Notes under the pieces: model-generated
Seen by the model: the letters and a program-made list of their open reading frames with translations, nothing else
Databases searched by the model: none
What the model was told of the DNA's origin: nothing
Part shown: positions 37,039 to 47,875 of the stretch, piece by piece
How the letters are laid out: every line of letters starts with the position of its first letter
Numbering within the stretch: the first letter of the stretch is position 1
Source of the DNA: Arctopsyche grandis
Taxonomy: Eukaryota; Arthropoda; Insecta; Trichoptera; Hydropsychidae
Length of the DNA: 64,000 nt
Assembly (NCBI RefSeq): GCF_051622035.1
Contig: NC_135360.1
Coordinates: 13,940,001 to 14,004,000 of the forward strand
Direction: 5' to 3'
Program-made: the position numbers and the translations under genes

Positions 37039-37329
37039 TCTGTCCATTGATAAAGTCCAGACAACGCAATCACCTCGATTTCCTAGACCTCAATACTGTT
37101 GAGATTCTCATTAATGTTATTTATTTTTGTATAATATGTATGTACCACCTGTAGCTGATAAGCTTCTTGTAAATAACTTCATTTTGACTGCAATATTCGG
37201 TGACTTTGATTTTCCAAATGTTTTTTTTGGAATTTGAAGTCTCGATTTTATGTGCAACATTGTTTTGCACATTATAAACGACAATAAATCGTATTGAAAC
37301 TGAATATATTTTGTTTTCTTATATTACAT

Positions 37330-39228
37330 AACATCTATCGACAGTAAGTAATAAATTAAGCATATAGTGCTCTATTAATAAGCTGTTAAGCCATTTAGTA
37401 ACTACCACATCCAAAAACCTGGATTATATTGTATGTACATACAATTCATATTTTTTAATTCGAAAACCCATTAAAACATATTAAAGAGACGATACTCGAT
37501 ACGTATTGATACAATTCAATGTTTCGAGGTTGAAATTGCATATATTATTAGATTACAAAAAAGCGAAAGTTGGAATTTGGATACATCTCTAGGTGGAAAA
37601 GATGTTCTGTATCATAGGGAATCCGCAAAAAATAATATGAAAATTCTAAAAAATATAGCATACATGTTCATACATATGTATGTATGTATTTATACACAGT
37701 ACACAGTCTTAAAAACGGTGTACCTTTACATTTTTATTTTTGAAAAATGCAGGTGAAATTACAAATGAGTACACATTGAAAATATAATATGTTATTAGAA
37801 AATTATTTGACTTTATAACACTAGTAAAAGTACATGCTGATTTAAATTCGAATTTCGAATTATCAGGGTTTTATTACTGTAAGGTTGACATTTTGACGAT
37901 AAGCGATAAGTTGATATTTCATTTTGATTCCTGGCTGGTAGGTTTTTATTTTGTGATGAAATATTGTTAAAATATATTCCATCATTTCTATAATTCATCT
38001 GTTCCTGGTTTTTATATCTTCCTTTACATTTATTTGTCATATAAAATAAAAAGTTTGTAAAAATCGTTACATGAATTCTCATAAAAACATAAATTGTTGT
38101 ATTAAAACCTATATAATAACCAACCCAAAATAATAACAACTGTAAATATATATACATATGTACACGCAGATATAATAGTATGTACTACATTCATGAATTA
38201 TATGTATGTACATATAGGAAGTAAGCACCTCTTAAAGTTCAATTTAGTTTAATTCAAAACCTTATTTTGTGTGTTAAAAGTGGTTCTTTGATGAGAATAA
38301 AACGATAAAATACATTGCAAAAGTAACAAAGTGATTTCTAAATACATACATACATATATGAGCCTATAGATCATTACAGTATTGAGTAATGTTCTTTTTA
38401 TGGAATAAGCAATTCAAATATCTAACTATGTACATATGTAGCATGCAGAGGTTTTTGGTTGGTACATTTCGATTTACAAAGCATACATACACATGTATGT
38501 ATGTACATCTAATATACCTATTTTAGATCTAATGAAGTTCGCATCTACATATATATGTATCTGATTTATGTTTGAAAATAAATAAATACAAATATAATTT
38601 GAAAATTTATAAATTAATATGAATTCGTGTTTTATTAATGATTTGATTTATTTAAGCTAACAACCTTCTAATAAAAATCGGCAATGAAAAAAAAAACAAA
38701 AGAAGATATCTTATTGAATAAGGCGAAGTGTCCAGCGTTGCTCAGGGAAATGAAGGTTGAAAATAGAAATAATTATATTGATGACTAAAATGAGCAATAT
38801 GGCAAAGTATGAAAACGATCGGATAAGAGACAATTTTTTTCTTTAATAGCAATCGTAAGTGAAAGGTAAAAGAGGTATGTACAAATTATCTAAAACCTTT
38901 TTTAAAAAAATTGTATTCTCCGATTCTTTCCAAAAATCGATTACAGTCTGCATTACAAGATAGTACACAAATTTAGAGGCTCAAAATTAAAAACTATAGT
39001 TGCACAGCAACTTAACAAAAACATTTAATTACAGATTTAAATTTGGACTTAAAAACGAAAATAAACATTTCGTTTTTATATTCAAATCATAATACAAAAT
39101 ACTATAAGCTATCAATTTGAAGCAAGTTTTCGATTTTTCAGGTATTCTTCATCGATCGTTGAAATTACAGATGTTCAACCATCATGTATAAAATAATATT
39201 TAAAAACGATGCTGGTGGAATATACATA
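37330..39228. other. Duplicated intergenic DNA after gene 7
   Basis: No gene. Segments resemble those after genes 6, 8 and 9, for example the block around 37540-37640 (AAAGCGAAAGTTGGAATTTGG) is matched near 46220-46310, and 38260-38700 parallels 32900-33120 and 34380-34450. Confidence 0.45.
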
Positions 39229-39423
39229 TTTAATATTTAATTTCGAAAGAGATTTTGTATGTATGTATTAATGTAGGCTTTGGTTTGTAGAATCCGTGAC
39301 GTTAAATTTAATAAAAAAACAAATGAATATTCAAATAAATTTAATAAAATGTTTACTATTAGATTAGCCATGTTTAAGAGGTTTATATTACAATAACCGA
39401 GCGAAGCCGAATAAAACCACTAG
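39229..39423 (+). mobile_element. Short Helitron-like copy
   Basis: It runs from TTTAATATTTAATTTCGAAA to GCGAAGCCGAATAAAACCAC then TAG, the same family as 35056-35419. It has lost part of the interior and no coding is present. Confidence 0.65.
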
Positions 39424-39594
39424 TAATTATTAAAAATGGATTTTAGCCGAGCGTACGTGAAACATGCGAAATTTGGTAATAGGAAAGAATTTAACAATAA
39501 ATTTGAGAAATATGTGCGTTGGTTGGTGGTTTGACTTATAAACGAAATTGCAAAAAACGTATAGGAAATGGGCCCTAAGACTGTTTAGAGAGTT

Positions 39595-39787
39595 TCAAGG
39601 ATAAGTAATTTTCGTATGCAACATGCAGTTTGGTCAGTGGATGTATTGGTGAAGCAAAGTGGTATTGGTACAACAATGTTCAGAAGGCTATGACTGCCCC
39701 TACCATTGACCACTCGCCAACAGCCACTATATAACACGAGGTTCTCTCCAGAGAATACATTAGCAGTTTTCCGTTCAGAAAAGGCTA
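39595..39787 (+). promoter_or_regulatory. Promoter and leader hairpin of gene 8
   Basis: TCAAGGATA at 39595-39603 is 133 bp above TATATAA (39728-39734); likely start 39759. Hairpin TAGC (39761-39764) to GCTA (39784-39787). Confidence 0.65.
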
Positions 39788-39801
39788 CACAACCAGTCAA
39801 C

Positions 39802-40882
39802 ATGAAATTCTCGGTGAGAACCAACGCGACTCTCAACCCCTATTCGACACCCCCATATCAGCATACACATACATATTTGTCTCCTTGTGTATATTTACAC
39901 ACATCTTAAGGGCTTTTTAACATATACAATTATTCTGACTTTTACTTCTATTGTCAGCCTTTATATAGTATTTTCAGTCACTTTACTGATTAACCTATGA
40001 AGGTCAAATTTAAATTCACGTGTTATATGTATGTACATACTTGTTAGTGTAAATCATAAAAATTTTCTAATTCGGTTAAGAGTTTTAAAATATTCACTTA
40101 TTTTTTTCTGTTATACTTGTCATTTTATTTCTTTTATAAAATTTCAACCATTGCAATTAAATTTTCGGAAATTTTGGTTTAGTTTATATTTAGGTGTAAA
40201 CTAATTTCGGTTCAAACATATTTTCACGCATATATATCGACACCATAATGGGGATACTACAGATCGGACGCACTCAGACCAAAACATATATAATATGACC
40301 AATTAAAATTTACAGTTCGCTATCCTTTGCATCGTCGGCTTGGCCGCAGCATCTCACGATGACGGCAGCTGGAAGGGAGAAGGCCTCGCCGAGTCCCAGG
40401 ACTACGGCCAGTACGACGGACACTATGGTATCGCTGGAGCCCATGGCATCTATGCCGCAGGCTATGCTGGACATGGTGGATATGCCGGACATGGAGGATA
40501 TGCCGGACATTATGCTGGACCAGCCGCACCCCTCGCCCATGACGGACGCGTCGTAGACACCCCTGAAGTAGCCCACGCTAAAGCCGCCCACTTCGCCGCC
40601 TTCAACGCTGCTGCCCATGGAGCTGCCGCCCATGGAGGACTCGCTCACGGAATCGTAGCTGGACCCGCCTATGGAATCCTCGGTGCCCATGCCGCTTATG
40701 CCGGTCAAGGAGCTTATGCTGGACATGGAGTACACTATGCTGGTCCAGCTGCCCCTCTTGGTCATGACGGTCGCGTCGTAGACACCCCTGAGGTAGCTCA
40801 TGCTAAGGCTGCCCATTCTGCCGCCTTCCACGCTGCTGCTGCTGGATCCGCCCACGGACACGGTTATGGTCACCATTGGTAA
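39802..40882 (+). CDS. Cuticular protein gene 8 (DGSWKGEG subfamily)
   Basis: Exons 39802-39813 and 40316-40882, 502-bp intron, phase 0; about 192 aa. Same layout as gene 6, with HYGIAGAHG near residue 42 where others have Val. The start is fixed by exon 1 (ATGAAATTCTCG) directly followed by GTGAGA. Poly(A) signal AATAAA at 41113. Structural cuticle protein by family. Confidence 0.94.
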
Positions 40883-41129
40883 TTCGTCCACTAAAATGGT
40901 CCAGACAACGCAATCACCTCGATTTCCTAGACCTCAATACTGTTATTTATTTTTTGTATAATATGTATGTACCACCTGTAGCTGATAAGCTTTTTGTAAA
41001 TAATTTCATTTTGACTGCGATATTCGGTGACTTAGATTTTCCAAATGTTTTGTCTTTTGGAATTTGAGGTCCTGATTTAATGTGCAACTTTGTTTTTTAC
41101 ATTATGAACGATAATAAATCATATTGAAC

Positions 41130-42409
41130 ATAAATATATTTTGTTTTGTTACATTGTACAACTTCAATATATATAAACGAAGGAAGTATTTATTACAATA
41201 AACCTAGCAACGAAACGACACTGGCTCCATATCGGTATAATTAAAAACAAAAAAATCTGAAAACGATATGATGTCTGTCAATTTGTATTTGTACTCAGTA
41301 AATAGTGTATAAATGGTGTACCTTTACATATTTTTGTAAATTGAAGATGAATTTACTAACCAAAGACGTAATACATATATAGTACATTTTATAGAAACAT
41401 TCGACTTTTTTATAAAACTACTAAAAGTATCTGCTATAACTCTAATTATTAGGGTTTTATTAGTCAGGTTGGCAGCACCGGCTAGTTTCAACTATAACAT
41501 TTAATTGATAGTTGAGAAAATGATTTTTCATTTTGATTCCTGGCTGGTATATTTTTTTATAATGTGATAAAATATTATTAGAATATTATCCATTATTTCT
41601 GTGATTCATCTGTTCTAGGTTTTTAGTTCTTCCTTTATATTTATTTCTCATGTATAAAAAGAAAAATTTCGTAATATGAATTCCCATACAAAAAATATAA
41701 ATAAAGAAGTATGTATATAAAAAAGAAAATATATTATTTACGAATTCGCCTCCAAAGAAATAATAGCAGAAATTTTAAAATATTCGAATTTATTGGGGAA
41801 AGATTTATAAAAAAAACGGAAAATAATCATGTTTTCAAGATATCAACGTTTTGGGCATCACTTCCTACAAAGTTTTATCTTTGAAAAAAAAATAGGCTTT
41901 GCCATTTTGTTCGCGTTTGGTTCTACATATACTTATACATAAATGTGAGGAAACATATTCATATATGAATTTTATTTAAAGTAAATAATGGAGCAATATC
42001 ACTATTTTAAATTAAGACGCGTGTATTTGTCTTACAGTTATTAAATATAAACTAGACTTGACTAATGTAAGTTGAAGTCACAAATTCAGAATCAAGGGAT
42101 TCATTGATAACGAAGACAACTACATACATAGAACTAGAAAAATTTCATAAATTTATGAACTAAAGTTTGACAATGCTAGTTTTCATAATAATTAGAATTA
42201 TAATTTTACTTCATTTCTTATTTGTGTTTGTTTTAAGTTACAATATTTTCTATTATTATGATATCATTTTATCAATAAAATTTATCTTATTATTCATTAA
42301 AAGACTGTTTAAAAAAATATATCCATTGACCCGAAACATCGTCTTAATAGTCACATATTTTTTGATTTTGACCCGCAGCCAAAAAAGTGTGCCGACGAAT
42401 GGTTTAGAT
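41130..42409. other. Intergenic DNA after gene 8
   Basis: No gene. The first 500 bp resembles the flank of gene 6 (32280-32700: cf. TATGATGTCTGTCAATTTGT in both). About 41690-42400 has no counterpart I recognise and may be inserted DNA. Confidence 0.4.
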
Positions 42410-42678
42410 CAGCGTTCGGCAAACTACTACCCGCGGGTAATCGATCTACCCACGGGTAGTTGATTTAAGTCGTGTGTACGACTTAAGTCGAACACTTATG
42501 TGCCAAATATAGATGTCTTTAGTAAAATGATTTTAAGTTGATATTTATATTTTACTTTCATACTTTTTAATTAAAATTTTCCTTAATAATTTCGTAAAAT
42601 TTTAACTTGTACATTTAGCCACTAATCATATAAAAATTTTAACAATGAAATAATTTTCCAGATGGTTGTCGACCACTG
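42410..42678. mobile_element. hAT MITE with perfect 8-bp target duplication
   Basis: The left end is CAGCGTTCGGCAAACTAC; the right end, minus strand, is CAGTGGTCGACAACCATC. GTTTAGAT flanks it on both sides (42402-42409 and 42679-42686), as expected for hAT. Just inside the left end are the inverted repeats CTACCCGCGGGTA and CTACCCACGGGTAG. No coding. Confidence 0.8.
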
Positions 42679-42689
42679 GTTTAGATTAT

Positions 42690-43374
42690 TCAAAACTGCG
42701 AGGAGGAACATAAAAATACACCAATTATGACTAAATGTTGTATATTAAAAGCGGTTTTCTGATAAGTACAACACGTTCAAATACATGAACCTACATAAAT
42801 ATGTATATGAACCTACAAAGCATTACAGTAATATCTTCATACGTATTATGTAATATCCTTATGGAATAGGCGTTTCTAATATCTACATAATTAGAATTCT
42901 GAGATTTTTCATGGTGGTTTAAAAATGAAACATACATACATATACAATCCGATTTACGTAGCATAAATTTTTTATACATATTTATAAAAAAGATCTAATG
43001 AAGTTCGAGTCTAATGTACATGTATGTACGTATGTTCTCTTATTGAAAATAAATATATAATTTTAAAATTAATAAATTAATACGAATAAGAGTTTTAGAA
43101 GTGAGTTGATTTCTTTGCTCAACAACCTTCTAATAAAAACCAAACAAAAAATTGGCAATGAAAAATAAACGCATATGAAAATTTTTAGTTAAAATAAAAA
43201 ATGACTAATTTAAAAAAGCCGAATTGTTCAGCGCCAAGTGAAAGTTGGAACTAAAATGAAAAAAATATTTAGAACCTTTTAAGAAAAATTTGCATACTCT
43301 GTTAAATAGTTCGTAAGTTTGAATGTTATAAATTGACTACAGCAGGCAATCGAATATTTATTTTTATTTAAATA
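42690..43374. repeat. Segmental duplicate of the region after gene 6
   Basis: This block is nearly the same as 32860-33180 joined to 34310-34660 (for example GTGGTTTAAAAATGAAACAT and TTGCTCAACAACCTTCTAAT). The hAT remnant 33195-34310 is absent here, so it came in after the duplication. Confidence 0.75.
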
Positions 43375-43733
43375 CTAGCTGAACCCGACATGCGTTGCAA
43401 TGCCACCATAACGTATGCAATTCCCGTTCCCGTTTCCGTTTCTGTTCCTGTTTCCGTTCCCGTTCTCATTCCCGTTCCCATATGTCGGAAAAATGCAGGC
43501 AGCGAACACATTTGAAATTATTCAATTGTTCGTTTATTTTACCCTTACAACGCAGGTGGAGGCGCAAAAACATTTTAAATTATTGTCAATCCCGTTTTCC
43601 CGTTTCTGGGGGATTTTTTTTAAAGAAACTATCGCGGACATGTACACAATAACTCTTGTAAGTTTCATCGCAATCGGTTTAATGGCATACGTGACAGACA
43701 AATAGACAAACAGACAAACAGACAAACAGACAT
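43375..43733 (-). mobile_element. Helitron-like element, GGGAAC family, minus strand
   Basis: Read on the minus strand it ends GCATGTCGGGTTCAGCTAG followed by T. Its interior has GGGAACGGGAAT-type repeats, and its 5' side has GATGTCTGTTTGTCTG repeats and a CGATTGCGATGAAACTT block. Same family as 4973-5467. The 5' limit is approximate. Confidence 0.65.
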
Positions 43734-44078
43734 CAATAACCAGTAAATGTTAAGTTTTCCAGACACTTTTCACACAAGTAAGTTTTTTTGAAGAGAAACA
43801 AATAATCAAAACGTATAAATGTCCAAATCTTCAACCGTCATGTATGTTCATATAAAATAAAATTAAAAATATGTTAGTTGAATATATGTACATATTATTA
43901 ATAAATAAATAAAAAATGAATTTCAGCCGAGCGTACCTGAATAAAACAAGCGAAATTTGGTTATATGAAATAGTTTCACTGTAAATTCGAAAATATGTGC
44001 GTTGGTATGTGGTTTGATTTATAGACGAAATTGCAAAAAATAGTATGGGAAATGGGCCCTAAGACAGTTTAGATAGTC

Positions 44079-44269
44079 TCAAGGATAGGTAAGTAATTTT
44101 CGTATGCAACATGCAGTAAGTGGATGTATTGGTGCAGCAAAGCGGTATTGGTACAGTAATGTTCAGAAGGCTATTACTGCCCCTCCATTAACCACTCGCC
44201 AACAGCCACTATATAACGCGAAGCTCTCTTCAGAAAATACATTAGCAGTTTTCCGTTCAGAAAAGGCTA
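44079..44269 (+). promoter_or_regulatory. Promoter and leader hairpin of gene 9
   Basis: TCAAGGATA at 44079-44087 is 131 bp above TATATAA (44210-44216); likely start 44241. Hairpin TAGC (44243-44246) to GCTA (44266-44269). Confidence 0.65.
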
Positions 44270-44283
44270 CACAAGCAGTCAAA

Positions 44284-45315
44284 ATGAAATTCTCGGTGAG
44301 AACCAACGCGACTCTCAACCCCTATTGGACACCCCCCTATGGAGATTCACATACATATTTGTCTCACTGTGCATACTTACACACATGTTTAGGGCTTTTT
44401 AACGTATACAATTATTCTGATTATATTTTCAGCCACTTTTAAGGATAAACCTATCAAGGATAAATTTAAATTCACGTATGTTATATGTATGTATGTACAT
44501 ACGTGTGAGCGTAAATCGTCAAAATTATTTAATTCGGTTAAGAGTTTTAAAACATATGTACAGTTATTTTTTTTTTGTTATACTTTGCATTTTATTTATT
44601 TTATAAAATTTCAACCGTTGCAATTAAATTTTCGGACATTTCGGTTTAGTTCTCATTTACGTGTAAACTAAATATACTTTAACGCATATATATCGACACA
44701 CGGACGCACTTAGACCAAAACATATAAAACATGACTAATTCAAATTTACAGTTCGCTATCCTTTGCATCGTCGGCTTGGCCGCAGCATCCCACGATGACG
44801 GTAGCTGGAAGGGAGAAGGCCTCGCCGAGTCCCAGGACTATGGCCAGTACGACGGACACTATGGTGTCGCTGGAGCCCATGGCATCTATGCCGCAGGCTA
44901 TGCTGGTCATGGTGGATATGCCGGACTTGGAGGATATGCCGGACATTATGCTGGACCAGCCGCACCCCTCGCCCATGATGGACGCGTCGTAGACACCCCT
45001 GAAGTAGCCCACGCTAAAGCCGCCCACTTCGCCGCCTTCAACGCTGCTGCCCATGGTGCTGCCGCCCATGGAGGACTCGCTCATGGAATCGTTGCTGGAC
45101 CCGCCTACGGAATCATCGGTGCCCATGCCGCTTATGCCGGTCAAGGAGCTTATGCTGGACATGGAGTGCACTATGCTGGTCCAGCTGCCCCTCTTGGTCA
45201 TGACGGTCGCGTCGTAGACACCCCTGAAGTAGCTCATGCTAAGGCTGCCCATTCTGCTGCCTTCCACGCTGCTGCTGCTGGATCCGCCCACGGACACGGT
45301 TATGGTCATCATTAG
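44284..45315 (+). CDS. Cuticular protein gene 9 (DGSWKGEG subfamily, lacks final Trp)
   Basis: Exons 44284-44295 and 44752-45315, 456-bp intron, phase 0; about 191 aa. Layout as gene 6 except that one YAGHGG unit reads YAGLGG. The last codon TGG of the paralogues is TAG here (45313-45315), so the protein ends HH and loses the C-terminal Trp that all ten other members keep; the ancestral TAA follows at once. The rest of the frame is intact, so I take it as a working gene. Poly(A) signal AATAAA at 45571. Confidence 0.92.
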
Positions 45316-45884
45316 TAATTTGTCCATTGATAAGGTCCAGACAACGCAATCACCTCGATTTCCTAGACCTCAATACTGTTGAGATTCTCATTAATGTTAT
45401 TTATTTTTGCATAATATGTATATATGTACCACCTGTAGCTGATAAGCTTCTTGTAAATAATTTCATTTTGACTGCAATATTCGGTGACTTTGATTTTCCA
45501 AATGTTTTGTTTTTTGGAATTTTGAAGCCTCGATTTTATGTGCAACATTGTTTTGTACATTATGAATGATAATAAATCATATTGAAAATAAATATTTTTT
45601 GTTTTGTTATATTGTATAACTTTTTTCACATAAATGAAGTTAGTATTTGTTAAAATAAACGTACCAAAGAGAGGATAATCGATCCATATCGGTATAATTC
45701 AATATTTCAAAGACCAATTTTCTCCGAAAACAATACGATTTCTATCAATATGTACATAGTTGTGCCCAGTACATACAAAAGAGAATATTTTTACATATTT
45801 TTATAAAAAAATGAAGATGAATTTACTAATGACGACATATCAAAGACGTAAAATGGTATTAGAAAAAAATATAACCGATTACAA

Positions 45885-46310
45885 GTCTCGATTTTATGTG
45901 CAACATTGTATTGTACGTAATAAACGACAATAACTTACATATATTGAAAATGAATGTATTTTGTTATGTTATATTGCATAACATCTGTTTACATAAATTC
46001 AGTGCGTATTTATTAAAATAAACATAGTGTGATGTATTAATAAGCTGTTCCTACATTAATAAACTGCTACTACTGTTACTATTATACGTACTAAAGAGAC
46101 GATATTCTATACATATCGATACAATTCAATGTTTCGAAGTTAAATTTTCTTACGTAGAATACGCATGTAGCTACCAATATGTATGTATGTATGTACATAC
46201 ATACATTAGGGTTCATCGAAAAGAGCGAATTTTGGAATTTGAATACAACTCTAGATGAAAAAGATGCTCTTTATCATGAGGAATTCGTTAAAAATAATAA
46301 AAAAATATTT
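45885..46310 (+). pseudogene. Orphan 3'-UTR and flank of a lost cuticle gene
   Basis: CAAGTCTCGATTTTATGTGC, a TAAACGACAATAA stretch and ATATTGCATAACATCTG repeat the 3'-UTR and poly(A) region of gene 7 (37240-37340), although gene 9 already has its own 3' UTR 300-400 bp upstream. The homology goes on through 46310 (matching to about 37640). No exon precedes it. The simplest reading is deletion or unequal crossing-over that removed a gene body. Confidence 0.55.
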
Positions 46311-46659
46311 GCACTGCCGTCAGCTCAATGTTTGTCGATGTGACGTGAGAAACGATGTTAAGGAACTTCGACAATGAACTGGAACAGAGCTAATACTGTC
46401 GTTTAAGATACACGCGACAAAGTTTCGGATTGTTTTCATACCTTAGCTATATGAAAAAAATCTCATATGAGGTTTTTTGATTGTAAAATTATCCCACTTA
46501 AATGAAGAGGTAAATTAAAAAAAATAAACTACTAAAACTGAGCTTTCGTGTTTGAGAAATGTTGCGCTTCTTAAATTTTTTTCGGTCATTTCACTTATAT
46601 TAAAGATATTAGGTCGCGGGTAAATTGTCGTATCGTTTTATTATTTTTATTTTTCATAG

Positions 46660-47053
46660 TGTTGCGTAGGTGTTGGTTGGTCCAAATAAAAGGGCAAAGT
46701 CGCTTCATAGCATTTATTGGGTGATTGAGGAGATTCACGCACTGCCAGTGCTCCGTCCAGAATGCCTTGGTATGGCCAAGTACCTGCTTTTAAAGGGCAG
46801 GTCACTCAGTGCATCTTTCTCGACACGTTTGTTTACCTATTGCTATAGTCACGTACCAGATATACATACAGTCCCACGGTCTCGGCACGAAGTCCCACGC
46901 TTTCGCGTTGTCAGTTCTGAGAACTCTAGTGGGAGTGCCATTACCGACGATGAAGTCAATTCAGGGGTCTCCATTGTTAGCCGACTGTACTTAAGCCTGG
47001 AGATAATCCTCGAAAACAAATTAAAACGGCGGCTCCTTTTTGCATATGCTACA
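46660..47053 (-). mobile_element. Candidate solo LTR (Ty3/gypsy-like)
   Basis: A GC-richer block of about 394 bp that begins TGTTGCG and ends ACA on the plus strand. On the minus strand it has TGT...ACA ends and an AATAAA (about 70 bp before its end). The flanks ATAG/ATAT are a near 4-bp match. No internal retroelement genes are next to it. The call rests on end bases, a poly(A) signal and composition only; it looks old. Confidence 0.35.
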
Positions 47054-47157
47054 ATATCTATGTAACTAGTATGCTGAGATTTTCCATTGTGTGTTACAAT
47101 AATGAAACTTATGTACATATGTATGTATGTATGTACTTAGGTACATAGCCAGCAGCA

Positions 47158-47549
47158 TAGCTCGGTCGTTAAGCTTCTGCCTAACACGAGAGGCGCCGGG
47201 TTTGATCCCATGAGCTGACCTCGATTGAAAATAATTTTTCTGATTATATCTGTAGTGCTGCTGGTCAGGCCTGGATATTTGTGATTCCAGGTCGATCGTT
47301 TCCTATCAGAGTTTACCAATTTCTCTGATTTCCTTCTACTTACTATGTACATACCTTCCTACTTACTATGTACATACATATGGCACCACTATTTGAGTAT
47401 GATAAATGTACAATAAAATATATGTACAATTCATAGATGTCTCGTTAATTTGCGAGTTTTCAGTGTCTCGTAATTCAGTGACTTGTGTAATAAAAATGCT
47501 TCAGTTTTTGTAATTGGCCAGGAAGGCGCATTGGGATTTACCTGTAAGG
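47158..47549 (+). mobile_element. tRNA-derived SINE, copy 2
   Basis: It starts GCAGCATAGCTCGGTCGTTA region at 47158 with A box TAGCTCGGTCGTTAAGC and B box GGGTTTGATCCC (about 47199-47210), followed by the body shared with 29880-30300. It ends where a Helitron-like copy begins. This copy keeps both pol III boxes. Confidence 0.75.
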
Positions 47550-47719
47550 CCTAATACATATATATGTAATTTCGAAAGAGACTTTGTATGTTTGTTTGGT
47601 CAGTAAAATCCGTGACGTTCAATTTAATAAAAAAAAACAAATAAATATTCAAATAAATTTAATAAAATTTTTTCTATTAGATTGGCCATGTTTAAGCGGT
47701 TTATCGTTAAAAACGCTAG
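47550..47719 (+). mobile_element. Short Helitron-like copy next to the SINE
   Basis: Contains AATTTCGAAAGAGACTTTGT and GGCCATGTTTAAGCGGTTTA and ends ACGCTAG then T. It lacks the usual GAGCGAAGCCGGG hairpin before the end. Same family as 35056-35419. Confidence 0.5.
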
Positions 47720-47875
47720 TCATATATAAAATACTATGTGCCAACAATTTTAATCCAGTTTTAGTTTTTTCATGTAGTTTTCATCACACGTTTAAATGAC
47801 AGATGTGAAACGGTCATGTATAAAATAAAATGTAAAAGTGACGTTAATTCGATAGTTACATTTTATATGATTAAT

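Noticed and set aside
44731-44748. An in-frame ATG just above exon 2 of gene 9 as the start codon
   Set aside because: It lies inside the intron before the acceptor, and exon 1 with the shared MKFS start and donor site is present at 44284, as in the other genes.
46670-47065. Plus-strand 131-codon frame
   Set aside because: It falls inside the inserted GC-richer block that looks like a solo LTR; no protein family is recognised.
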